Shown: one piece after another, positions 22,735-30,888 of the stretch | Position numbering within the stretch: position 1 is the first letter of the stretch | How the letters are laid out: each line of letters starts with the position of its first letter | DNA from: Bacteroidales bacterium | GTDB taxonomy: Bacteria > Bacteroidota > Bacteroidia > Bacteroidales > UBA3824 | NCBI GenBank assembly: GCA_024401025.1 | Contig: JAKSLV010000012.1 | Location: 1-38,329 of the forward strand | DNA length: 38,329 bases | Reading direction: 5' to 3' | Position numbers and translations under genes: made by a program | Notes under the pieces: model-generated | Told to the model about the DNA's origin: nothing | Databases searched by the model: none | Seen by the model: only the letters and a program-made list of their open reading frames with translations

Positions 22735-23898
22735 CTAGAACGAGAACTGGAGTCTTGTCTGGATAGAATTGAAGTTCTCCTTAATACCTTTCTTATCTAC
22801 GCTTACGTTCACGTAGTTGAGCTTTACGTTGAAGTGCTTGTTTACGAAGTAGTTGAGACCTACTGTAAAGTCGTTCTGAACGCCGTTTACGTCCTTGTCG
22901 AAATCGAGGTGGTCGTATCTTACGAGGAACTCGAGGTTGCCCTTAGATGCGTTCTGGCAGAGACCTGTAGCCTTGTTGTAGTTCTGCTTCTCGCCGATGA
23001 GGAGGTAAGAAGCCTGAGCGAGGATACCGTTTACTGTGGTGCGGTCGCTCTTGCCACGCTCGTCGGCGCCGGCCTGCTGGAAGTGTGTCTCAAGCATGAA
23101 CTTCTTGGCGATGAAAATCATCTCGGCCTCCATTCTTGAGTAAGAAGGAGCGTCGAACTTCTGGCTGATGCTTGTGATAGGAGCAAAGGTGTTGAGTGTG
23201 TTTCCAGAGAACGATCCTGGATTCTTAGAGTTGGTGTACAATGCACCCAGACCTAAGTGGAGGATTACGTTGCTCTCATCGTTTACTACTGGGCGAACGA
23301 TACCCTTGGCTGCAAGGTTCAATCCGGCGTCTACGTTGTTGTTCTTGTCGGCAAACTTGTTGCTGTAGTCTACGTTGCCGTCAGAGAAGATACCGCCAAC
23401 GAGGTTGAATCTGTCGTTGTTGAAGAGGTATGCGGCACCGATCTTACGGCTTGGGCAGAATGCGAAGTCCACTGTGGCGTCCTCCTCAAACTTGTAGGCG
23501 AGGCCCAACTGTTTCATACCGAAGGGCATGAAGAAGTTACCTATCTGGAAGTGGTTGCTCTTGTTGATGTTGTATTTTACGTAAACATCGCGGAAAGAGA
23601 TGGCCTTGTTGGCGAAACAGATCTCGATCTTGTATTCCCAGTTGTCGGTGAATTTACCCTTAACGCCGAGACGTGTGTCGTTTACCATTACGCCGTTGAA
23701 GGTGTGTGTCTCTACCTCGCCATCGGCATTCTTCATATCGTGGTCCTCGAAGTATGTACCTGCGTCGATGTTGGTACGGCCTATGAGAGAGAGTGAGAAA
23801 CCCTTGTCGTTCTCTGGAACTACTGTTACCTGAGCCTGAGCCTGAGATGCCATGGCGGCGATACCGGCTGCAAGCAGCGCTGTTTTTAAGTATTTCAT
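22735..23898 (-). CDS. OprO/OprP-type outer-membrane porin
   Basis: This is a 387-aa protein. The signal peptide is residues 1-22 (SQAQA). The rest is an all-beta sequence with alternating strands and an aromatic C-terminal residue (LQFSF), as needed for outer-membrane insertion. It resembles the phosphate-selective porin O/P family: the N-terminal ISLIGRTNIDAG-like strand, VNDTRLGVKGKFTDNWEYKIEI, KYNINKSNHFQIGNFFMPFG, and the final strands FTVGLNYFVNKHFNVKLNYV. It is a trimeric porin for anions or small solutes; selectivity cannot be deduced. It has its own strong promoter and a downstream hairpin, so it is monocistronic and probably highly expressed. Confidence 0.9.
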   Translation of the reverse strand: MKYLKTALLAAGIAAMASQAQAQVTVVPENDKGFSLSLIGRTNIDAGTYFEDHDMKNADGEVETHTFNGVMVNDTRLGVKGKFTDNWEYKIEICFANKAISFRDVYVKYNINKSNHFQIGNFFMPFGMKQLGLAYKFEEDATVDFAFCPSRKIGAAYLFNNDRFNLVGGIFSDGNVDYSNKFADKNNNVDAGLNLAAKGIVRPVVNDESNVILHLGLGALYTNSKNPGSFSGNTLNTFAPITSISQKFDAPSYSRMEAEMIFIAKKFMLETHFQQAGADERGKSDRTTVNGILAQASYLLIGEKQNYNKATGLCQNASKGNLEFLVRYDHLDFDKDVNGVQNDFTVGLNYFVNKHFNVKLNYVNVSVDKKGIKENFNSIQTRLQFSF

Positions 23899-23936
23899 TT
23901 GTGTTGTTTTTTGTTAATATTAATTAATTCTGGCTG

Positions 23937-23969
23937 CAAAGGTAATTGTTTTTTTTGTGCCGACACAAA
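23937..23969 (-). promoter_or_regulatory. Promoter for the porin gene
   Basis: On the minus strand TTTG (23966-23969), 21 bases, then TACCTTTG (23937-23944) gives a complete Bacteroidota promoter about 40 bases before the porin start. Confidence 0.75.
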
Positions 23970-24014
23970 TTTGTATGTTGCCATTTCGTTAAAAAATTGG
24001 ATATGCCATTTTTT

Positions 24015-24524
24015 TTATATGAATTCCGAGTCTGACTCTTCCTTCCCGTAGGCAAAGTCTTTATCAATGTCGGTCTGTTTGGGTAGTTGCAAAAACAATA
24101 CCATCCACATCACAAATGCCGCAAAAGTAATCCATTGCACCTGACAGCATATCAGGGCCACGCAATTGGCGTATATGGCTCCGCTTAATATGTTGTGTTG
24201 CAGGGTTTTGGCGTGGGCGTATGCCGCCTGTGCCGATTTCTCGTCTCTGGTGTCAGTTTCCTGATACCGGCGCGATGCCCTTCTGTACAGATGGTTGCCA
24301 ATGGCAAGGCATATCAGGTCTACGGCCAGCACGTACTGCATCTCACCTATATATATAAGGTCTTTGCCGCTTATCACCATGCTTATCACCCAAGCCACCA
24401 GTATAAATTCCAAAGCCCTGAACGAGAGCTTTCTGTGGCTCTCGCTCAGGGTTATCAGTGGATTGTTGTTGTCGAATGTCTGCTGCATTATCCAGCCTTG
24501 GGGCGTATTAGTCCCCGTTTCCAT
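24015..24524 (-). CDS. Small integral membrane protein, unknown family
   Basis: This is a 169-aa protein with about four hydrophobic helices: FRALEFILVAWVISMVISG, YVLAVDLICLAIGNHLY, a stretch near ILSGAIYANCVALICC, and ITFAAFVMWMVLFLQL. The N-terminus is soluble and the tail is acidic. I do not recognise the family. Its ATG begins 2 bases after the stop of the upstream acidic-protein gene, so translation is probably coupled and the two products may act together. Confidence 0.75.
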   Translation of the reverse strand: METGTNTPQGWIMQQTFDNNNPLITLSESHRKLSFRALEFILVAWVISMVISGKDLIYIGEMQYVLAVDLICLAIGNHLYRRASRRYQETDTRDEKSAQAAYAHAKTLQHNILSGAIYANCVALICCQVQWITFAAFVMWMVLFLQLPKQTDIDKDFAYGKEESDSEFI

Positions 24525-24526
24525 TG

Positions 24527-24934
24527 TTAGTCAATCATTGCGCTAAACTGGTCGATGATGTACTGGAGAGTACCCTCCTCGTCGTCCTCGGCCTCCTCGC
24601 AAAGGCGTCCTATGATGGTGGCCACGGTGGCTTTCATCACGGTAGGCAGCTTGGCCATTTTGGTGATTATGTCCTCGAGGTCGATGTTCTCCATGTCGAT
24701 GGAGTCGGCGTATTCCGTGGCGTCCTGCTCGGTAACCTCGCAAATCTCGTTGTATACCTCCTGGAGATAGTCCTCGTCGGCGCCGTCGAAACCGCCGCAA
24801 ATCATCAGCAGTCCGGTAAGCGATTCAAAGAAATCTGGATCATTGAAGATGCGGTCGATTTTTTCCACCTCTTTGTCGCTCAGCTCCTCAAGGGCTCCGC
24901 TGATGGTGGGCATGTCGTCTGTTGTTCTTGCCAT
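24527..24934 (-). CDS. Small acidic cytosolic protein, unknown family
   Basis: This is a 135-aa very acidic (Asp/Glu-rich), helical protein with no signal peptide or membrane segment. Visible features are EVEKIDRIFNDPDFFESLTGLL and a C-terminal acidic patch EEAEDDEEG. No family is recognised. It lies between the deacetylase gene (31-base gap) and the small membrane-protein gene (2-base gap), all on the minus strand. Confidence 0.75.
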   Translation of the reverse strand: MARTTDDMPTISGALEELSDKEVEKIDRIFNDPDFFESLTGLLMICGGFDGADEDYLQEVYNEICEVTEQDATEYADSIDMENIDLEDIITKMAKLPTVMKATVATIIGRLCEEAEDDEEGTLQYIIDQFSAMID

Positions 24935-24965
24935 TTTTTTGTTGTATTAAGTTATATGTTACGAA

Positions 24966-25994
24966 TTATTTCTTTCTTATCTCGTAAGTGTTGCCCGGCA
25001 CCACGTCGAGTATTACGGTAGTGGTAGTGGTAGTGGCTTTGTTGCTTTTCTGATAGTCTTTGCACATTGCCAGTGGGGCCTTGGCTTTGCCGTTCTCGTA
25101 TATTATTGCCGATTTCCAGCTGTTGGGCAGTTGTCGCGATATTGTTACAGGCTCGTCCAGCTTTGCTATGCTGGATGATGCGTTGCACTTTACGCTTATC
25201 TTGTAGCCCTTCTTGGCGGGCAGCTCTGTTATCTGCAGGGCGTCGCGCTCCATAATGTACTTGCACACCTGTGCGCAGGTGGCGGGCCAGAAGTCTTTGG
25301 GTTTTCCTGATACATACTTTACGTGTTCCTCCAGGTCGCTGGATTTTATGGCAGAGTATCCGCCGTCGCCGTCTATTCCGTGTATCAGGAATGTGCACCA
25401 GCCGCCAGCCTCAGCACCCTGGTCCACCCACTTGTTGAAGGCCTCGGCGCTGTTGAAGTTGAACATCGGGCCCACGCCCCTCGACGATATCTTCATCATC
25501 TCCTTGGGTGTGTGTGGCTCTATGCGTTCGTCGCATACTCGGGCGCCTATGTAGTATTTGGCGGTTATGTCCTCATGCGTGGTCTTGCAGTATGGATACA
25601 CCATTGTAACCACCTCCAGACCGGTTTTCTCCTCCAGAATTCTCTTCGATTCGCTCTGCTCTCTCTCGAACTCCTCCACGGATTTCTCGGTAAGGTTGGG
25701 ATGGCTTATGGTGTGGGATGCTATCTCGTGTCCCCTGATGCCTGCCTCTCTCACACTTGCCCATTCCTCGGGCTTCACCCAGTCGGTAACCACGTTCAGC
25801 GATGCCTTCACGTTGTATTTGTCCAGTATCGGAATGGCTATGGGCAGCTGGTTGGCGCATAGGTCGTCGAACGAGTAGGTAATGGCGCAGCGGCTGAAAC
25901 CGTGCCATGGGGCCACCTTGTATTCAGCTGGCACCTGTGCGGCGGCGCTTATGGCCGCCATGGCCAATATGCTGGCCAGCAATGTCTTTTTCAT
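24966..25994 (-). CDS. Secreted polysaccharide (NodB-type) deacetylase
   Basis: This is a 342-aa protein with a signal peptide (MKKTLLASILAMAAISAAAQ). The NodB carbohydrate-esterase family 4 fold spans about 35-250: AITYSFDDL supplies the metal and catalytic Asp pair, and EIASHTISHPN gives the HxxxH zinc motif. Later, FLIHGIDGDGG contributes the C-terminal His. A beta-sandwich-like tail of about 90 residues follows, containing a six-Thr run. It should remove acetyl groups from a cell-surface or dietary glycan. An in-frame ATG at 26048 would extend it by 18 residues, but that start falls within the loop of the upstream terminator hairpin and would bury the signal peptide, so 25994 is preferred. 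Confidence 0.87.
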   Translation of the reverse strand: MKKTLLASILAMAAISAAAQVPAEYKVAPWHGFSRCAITYSFDDLCANQLPIAIPILDKYNVKASLNVVTDWVKPEEWASVREAGIRGHEIASHTISHPNLTEKSVEEFEREQSESKRILEEKTGLEVVTMVYPYCKTTHEDITAKYYIGARVCDERIEPHTPKEMMKISSRGVGPMFNFNSAEAFNKWVDQGAEAGGWCTFLIHGIDGDGGYSAIKSSDLEEHVKYVSGKPKDFWPATCAQVCKYIMERDALQITELPAKKGYKISVKCNASSSIAKLDEPVTISRQLPNSWKSAIIYENGKAKAPLAMCKDYQKSNKATTTTTTVILDVVPGNTYEIRKK

Positions 25995-26016
25995 GTAAGT
26001 CCGGTTATTATATAAT

Positions 26017-26070
26017 ACCCACACGAAGTGTCGTGTATCTTTTTTCAATGATTTGCGGCTTCGTGTGGGT
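26017..26070 (-). terminator. Probable terminator of the EF-hand gene
   Basis: Twelve-base perfect arms ACCCACACGAAG (26017-26028) and CTTCGTGTGGGT (26059-26070) are followed on the minus strand by an AT-rich stretch. They lie 48 bases past the EF-hand gene's stop. The lack of a pure T-run lowers certainty. Confidence 0.6.
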
Positions 26071-26117
26071 GTTGTTGTTTTATCTGAGGTATCAGTTTTT
26101 AGTTTATTATGGATGCG

Positions 26118-28355
26118 CTATTCGGCTGCCGGGGCCTCGGCTGCCGGGGCCTCGGCTGCCGGTGCGGGAGCCTCTGTGGCGCCGTTGTCGTATGGCAGGC
26201 CAAAACGCTCAAGCTTGTTGTTGAAATAAAGGGCGGCGAATATAGCACCCAGTATCACAACGATGTAGATAGCCTTCTGCCACCATGGAGTGCCCTTGTC
26301 GGCCAATGGATCCTTCACGTTCAGAATTGGGAACTTGGCCAGCTTGGTGAGTGTGGCGCCAAAGGTGATGTTCACGAATGTGTGGGCGTTTATGGCCCAT
26401 CCGTTGGCGTTCAGGAGCGGGCTCATGTTGCGGCGGCGCAGCTTCATGTAGGCCACCAGCATTGATGGGCCTGATATCAGCATCAGCACACCTACTATTA
26501 CTATTATCATACCCCACCAAGGCAGGTCGATGAAAGCCTTGGCCATGGCGGCAAGGGCTGCTCCGATGGCTCCGATGGCGAGACCTATGGCTGCGAAAAT
26601 TCCGCAGAACTTGGCGATGTCGAAAGGCTTCTCGGGAGCGGCTGCTGCTGGAGCTGCGCCCTCGGCTGGAGTGGTGGTGAGCTTGGTGCTGGATTCCGAA
26701 ACCTTCTCGGTCATGCTCTTGTTCATATCGGCCTCCTTGCTGGCGGCAAACTTGTTTATCTGCTCCTCCACAAGCTTGGCCAGCTTCTTGTATGGGCTCC
26801 AGAATGCCTGACGCACTGATATTGGGTTCTCGATTATCTTGGTGATTGTGGCGTCCCAGTCGTTGCCCTGGCGGTCGTAGAAGATACCGTTTTTGCCCAC
26901 GGCAATGTTTTCCACGTCGCCGTCGGTTATTACGGCGGCTATGGTCATCTTGCCGCCCTTCTTGGTGTTCACGCAGTCGCAGTAGGCTATGTACATGTTG
27001 CTGAGGGCTGCTGTTGCGTTGTGCTTGCCCATGTCGGAAACCTTTATGCAGAGGTCACACTCGCGCTGGTCGATAAAGAGCCTTCCGGCCTGGAAAATCG
27101 ACTTCAGCTCGCTGTTTATCTGATAGAAGTCGCTGAAAGTAACATAGTTGCGCAGGAATGGGTATATGTCTCTGTATAGGTGGGCAAACTTGTTTACGGC
27201 GTCGATGCTCTCGGCGTTGTCCTTCTCAGCCAGGTCTTTCTCTATTAGGGCAAGCAGGGCGTCCTTCTGGTTGGCCTCCAGGATAGCCTTAAGCTCGGCC
27301 ATGTCTATCGATTCCACCTTTGCGCCCTTCTTGTCGGCCATCCACTTCTCGTAGGCGGCAAACTTGGGCTCTATGGTGTTCCATTCGGCCTCTGATATCG
27401 AATCCTTGCCGGCAAAATCCACATCGAGAATCAGCGATTTCAGGGCTGCGAACTTGGCCTCCCATGCTGGGTTGATGTTGGCGTTTAGGGGCAGCACGGC
27501 CTTGTCGCTGAGTCTTGTGAGAGGGTAGGCCGAGATTTCTGATATTTCCTCCGAGAGGTTCTTGTCGGCAATGGCTGCCAGCTTGTCCTTGGGGATCTCC
27601 AGCGATGGGCAGGTGTCGCCGTCCAGGGCCACAAGCTTGCATCTTATGAAATAATCGGCCACCTTGTCCTTGATGGCGCAGAAAGCGTCCTTGGCGGCAG
27701 CTGTGTTGTCGCCGTATGGCACGGCCACGGCCTCAGCTCCATTCTTCCAGGCTGCAAAATCGGCGGCCTCGGTGTAGAATTCCTCTATCAGGTCCTTGTT
27801 GATGCCGTCCTTGCCCGATCTGTCGGTGGCCTTGCCTATCTTGTCGATTATCAGGGCTATCACCTTCTTCAGGTCGTCGCTGTCGGCTGATGCTTCTGTA
27901 ATGATGCCGTCCCCGTTGAAGAGGCTTTCGGCAAATATCTTTGTACTGTCGGCGGTGTCGTCCAGCGATATCTCGTTTTTCTCCAGCTTCAGGTTTGCCA
28001 GAATCTGCTTGGCCGAGTTGTAGACCTTCCTGCCCTCGTCGGTATCCATGTTGATGTCGTCGAGGTTTATCACCGACGATGTCTGTGTAAGGGTATCAGG
28101 GCTCTTCAGCACCTTGTTCAGCCACTCTATGGCGGCTATCACCTCGTTTACCCTGATGTGGCCGTCGCCGTCGCCATCCAGATAGTCGAGGGTTTTCTGG
28201 TCGAACTCTAGGCCCTTGCTTGGGCAGCTGAGCACAGTCCACTGTTTCTGATCCAGCTCGGGAAGGTGAGCGATGTCCTCGCCGGTCTCGATGCTGATGC
28301 GTGTTACACCACCTATCTTGGTGTATTTCCACTTGTAGCTTGATTTATTTTCCAT
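26118..28355 (-). CDS. EF-hand membrane protein, unknown function
   Basis: This is a 745-aa protein with no signal peptide. One canonical EF-hand loop is present at residues 60-71 (D60, D62, D64, G65, I67, E71, from LDGDGDGHIRVNE). Degenerate EF-like loops occur near FNGDGIITE (about 150-160) and in DFAGKDSISEAEW (about 310). A large alpha-helical region follows to about 560. Then come an Ala/Pro linker and three C-terminal transmembrane helices (about 580-606, 611-637, 695-711). The tail is three 5-residue repeats of Pro-Ala-Ala-Glu-Ala type, encoded by a 15-bp tandem repeat. It may be a calcium-responsive membrane protein. It is divergent from the phosphatase operon at 28541 and shares the promoter region with it. 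Confidence 0.8.
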   Translation of the reverse strand: MENKSSYKWKYTKIGGVTRISIETGEDIAHLPELDQKQWTVLSCPSKGLEFDQKTLDYLDGDGDGHIRVNEVIAAIEWLNKVLKSPDTLTQTSSVINLDDINMDTDEGRKVYNSAKQILANLKLEKNEISLDDTADSTKIFAESLFNGDGIITEASADSDDLKKVIALIIDKIGKATDRSGKDGINKDLIEEFYTEAADFAAWKNGAEAVAVPYGDNTAAAKDAFCAIKDKVADYFIRCKLVALDGDTCPSLEIPKDKLAAIADKNLSEEISEISAYPLTRLSDKAVLPLNANINPAWEAKFAALKSLILDVDFAGKDSISEAEWNTIEPKFAAYEKWMADKKGAKVESIDMAELKAILEANQKDALLALIEKDLAEKDNAESIDAVNKFAHLYRDIYPFLRNYVTFSDFYQINSELKSIFQAGRLFIDQRECDLCIKVSDMGKHNATAALSNMYIAYCDCVNTKKGGKMTIAAVITDGDVENIAVGKNGIFYDRQGNDWDATITKIIENPISVRQAFWSPYKKLAKLVEEQINKFAASKEADMNKSMTEKVSESSTKLTTTPAEGAAPAAAAPEKPFDIAKFCGIFAAIGLAIGAIGAALAAMAKAFIDLPWWGMIIVIVGVLMLISGPSMLVAYMKLRRRNMSPLLNANGWAINAHTFVNITFGATLTKLAKFPILNVKDPLADKGTPWWQKAIYIVVILGAIFAALYFNNKLERFGLPYDNGATEAPAPAAEAPAAEAPAAE
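26122..26166. repeat. 15-bp tandem repeat in the 3' end of the EF-hand gene
   Basis: There are three adjacent 15-bp units (26122-26136, 26137-26151, 26152-26166). The first two are identical and the third differs at two bases. They encode the terminal Ala/Pro/Glu repeats. Copy number could vary between strains without frameshift. Confidence 0.85.
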
Positions 28356-28414
28356 ATATATTATATAAAGTGTGTTTGAAAATTATGCCGGCTCGTATGC
28401 AGCCAGTTCGAATT

Positions 28415-28446
28415 CAAAATTAATAATTTATTATTAATAAAACAAA
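28415..28446 (-). promoter_or_regulatory. Promoter for the EF-hand gene
   Basis: On the minus strand TTTG (28443-28446), 20 bases, then TAATTTTG (28415-28422) gives a full promoter about 60 bases before the EF-hand start. Confidence 0.75.
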
Positions 28447-28470
28447 TTTTTTTTGTAAAGATGTTTTTAT

Positions 28471-28478
28471 TATTTTTG
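28471..28478 (+). promoter_or_regulatory. Probable -7 box for the phosphatase operon
   Basis: TATTTTTG fits TAnnTTTG, 63-70 bases before the ATG at 28541. A TTTG at 28452-28455 is only 15 bases away, which is shorter than usual. The box lies beside the divergent EF-hand promoter, so the two may influence each other. Confidence 0.5.
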
Positions 28479-28540
28479 CGATGTTGGATATTGCTCGGCA
28501 TGGAAATTGAGCGGCATCCGGTAAAAGTATCCCAAGACAG

Positions 28541-30847
28541 ATGAGACGCCTATTTTGCATAATAATTCTGCTACTGATGCAGACGGGTTGGTGTTGGCCG
28601 CAGTCGTTCAGCGATCCTGCGCTCGACAGCGTTGCCTCCATTCTGCCCGGCGAGAAAGACCCTTGGCGCCGCCTCAAGCTGCTGGATACCATTGTGGTGC
28701 ACTCCATGAACGTGGATACCACATTCAAGTACGCCACCATCTACCTGGATCTGGCCACAGAGATGGAATCCACCCAGGCCATCACCAACGCGCTATACGG
28801 CCTTGGCTGGTGCAATTTCCATCAGGGACGTTTCGGCGATGCCATTGCCCTCTACGAGCGTGCCATAGATATCGATGCCACTGATACTTCCACATTGGCC
28901 CCGTGCTACATAGAGCTGGCCTCGTGCCACTACTCGCTGGGAAACTTCGATGCCGCCGATACCTACTGCCGCAAGGCGCTCGACCTCTATCAGCAGCACG
29001 GCGATATGGAGCTGGTATCAGAATCCTACCGTTTTCTGGCCAACATGTGCATAGAATACCACTTCTACGACCTGGGGCTCAGCTACGTGGAGATGGCGCT
29101 GGAGATCGACCGCAGCCTGGATCCGCCACACGGCGAGATAATGGACCTGATGCTGCTGGGATACCTCGACTACATGAAGTACCTGTATTCGGGCCGCAGC
29201 GACAGCCTTTTGTCGTCGTCCCTGATGCTGCTGAAACGCAGCAAGGCCATGGTGGACAGCGTAAACGACGAGCTGGCCCGCTGCGACCTTATGGAGAAGA
29301 TGGCCATGGTGTATCTGGCGCAGTCGGAAGCCGAGCCTCCCAAAAACCGCGACCGTCGCCATGCGCTCTCTGATTCTGCCATTGCCTGCACCCAGATTGG
29401 CGGAGCTCTCACGCGCAAGTACGGATTCGACGAGGGATGGCTGGTATTGTATATGCTTGAGGCTCAGGCATACATCAACAAGGACGAGACCGACAGCGTG
29501 GAGGAGCACCTCAGCTTCATAAACTCCCGCTACGACTACCGGGCCGACCACCGGCGCAACATCGGCGGAAGGTTCTATCAGCTATCGGCCAACTACAACA
29601 AGATGCTGGGAAACTACGAGGAGGCCTACCGCTACATAACGATGCTCAGGCACTACAATTTCGACAGATACTGCTTCGACCTGGGATCGAAGATAAACAA
29701 GATACAGGCCAAGGAAAACTACGAGCGCACCGTAAAGGAGCTTAACGTATCGGCCATAAAGCGCAACATAGAGTTTGTGAACCACCGCAAGATGCACGGA
29801 ATAATACACAACTGGCTGCTGGGCGCCACAATACTGGCCTTCCTGATACTTCTGGTGGGAATCGTGAACTACCTGGTGCTAAGGAACCAGAACTCTAGGA
29901 TGAAGCGTCAGACCGACGCCATCACCAGCCAGAATCTGGAGCTTAGCGGGCAGCATCAGAAATTCCAGATGCTGCAAAACAAATATGAGACCGAGCGTCA
30001 GGACCTTAATACCAAGAAGATGCTTTTCCGCAAGGCCAACCGCAGCATCATAACATCGCTGCGCCACGCCAGGCAGATGCAGGATGTGCTGATGCCGTCC
30101 CGCACGATGATGAACCAGATTTTCGGCGACTGCCTGATATACTGGAAACCGCTGCAGATGGTGTCGGGCGATTATTACTGGGCCATACAGGTGCGCGATG
30201 TAAAGGTGCTGGTGGGCGCCGACTGCACGGGCCACGGTGTGCCGGGAGCATTCATGAGCATGCTGGGTATATCATCGCTGCGCAACATACTATCGCCCCG
30301 AAACGTTTTCTCGCCCGAATTCTCGGCGGCCTTCGTTATCGACGAGATGAGGCAGAAGGTGATAAAATCGCTGCGGCAGATGGGCGACGATATGGAGCAG
30401 TACGACAGCATGGACATGTCGGTGGTGGTGACCCGTGTGGGCGACAGCCGCATAGAATATGCCGGAGCCAACAGGCCGCTCATGATAGCCGGTGTGGACG
30501 GCGTGCGCGAGTATCAGCCCGACTACATGCCCGCGGGTTTCGACATCAACGCCACGCAGGTGCCTTTCACCAACCATGTGATAGAGTGCGCCTCAGGCGA
30601 GGTGATATACATGTATTCCGACGGCATCACCGACCAGTTTGGAGGCAGGGGAGGCCGTACAAAGTTTGGCGACCGCAGGCTAAGGGACATGCTGGCCGCC
30701 ATGTACAAGCTGCCGTTTGCACAGCAGTATCAGAAACTTAGGGAATGTGAGTTTGCCTGGACCTGCACCAAGTGCGACGGCGAGGCCCTCATGGAGCTAT
30801 ACAGCCCCCAGCTTGACGACCAGATGATACTGGGCATCAGGATTTGA
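28541..30847 (+). CDS. TPR-containing membrane SpoIIE/PP2C-family serine phosphatase
   Basis: This is a 768-aa protein. It has a signal sequence (about 1-22), then about 370 residues of TPR-like helical repeats predicted periplasmic (for example ALYGLGWCNFHQGRFGDAIA, LASCHYSLGNFDAADTYCRK). A transmembrane helix lies at about 425-448, followed by a coiled-coil linker and a SpoIIE/PP2C domain (about 515-768). The catalytic motifs are complete: SGDYYW, DCTGHGVPGAFMSM, MYSDGITDQFGG and a final LDDQMILGI. It is followed 41 bases later by a paralogue. The substrate is unknown; no SiaC or anti-sigma antagonist gene is adjacent. The start is the first ATG after the promoter. Confidence 0.9.
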   Translation: MRRLFCIIILLLMQTGWCWPQSFSDPALDSVASILPGEKDPWRRLKLLDTIVVHSMNVDTTFKYATIYLDLATEMESTQAITNALYGLGWCNFHQGRFGDAIALYERAIDIDATDTSTLAPCYIELASCHYSLGNFDAADTYCRKALDLYQQHGDMELVSESYRFLANMCIEYHFYDLGLSYVEMALEIDRSLDPPHGEIMDLMLLGYLDYMKYLYSGRSDSLLSSSLMLLKRSKAMVDSVNDELARCDLMEKMAMVYLAQSEAEPPKNRDRRHALSDSAIACTQIGGALTRKYGFDEGWLVLYMLEAQAYINKDETDSVEEHLSFINSRYDYRADHRRNIGGRFYQLSANYNKMLGNYEEAYRYITMLRHYNFDRYCFDLGSKINKIQAKENYERTVKELNVSAIKRNIEFVNHRKMHGIIHNWLLGATILAFLILLVGIVNYLVLRNQNSRMKRQTDAITSQNLELSGQHQKFQMLQNKYETERQDLNTKKMLFRKANRSIITSLRHARQMQDVLMPSRTMMNQIFGDCLIYWKPLQMVSGDYYWAIQVRDVKVLVGADCTGHGVPGAFMSMLGISSLRNILSPRNVFSPEFSAAFVIDEMRQKVIKSLRQMGDDMEQYDSMDMSVVVTRVGDSRIEYAGANRPLMIAGVDGVREYQPDYMPAGFDINATQVPFTNHVIECASGEVIYMYSDGITDQFGGRGGRTKFGDRRLRDMLAAMYKLPFAQQYQKLRECEFAWTCTKCDGEALMELYSPQLDDQMILGIRI

Positions 30848-30888
30848 TGGAAGATTTTTACGAAATTGATAAAACATAGCAAAACAAA

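Noticed and set aside
25995-26048. Upstream start for the deacetylase at 26048
   Set aside because: The ATG lies in the loop of the preceding terminator and places 18 non-hydrophobic residues before an otherwise perfect signal peptide.
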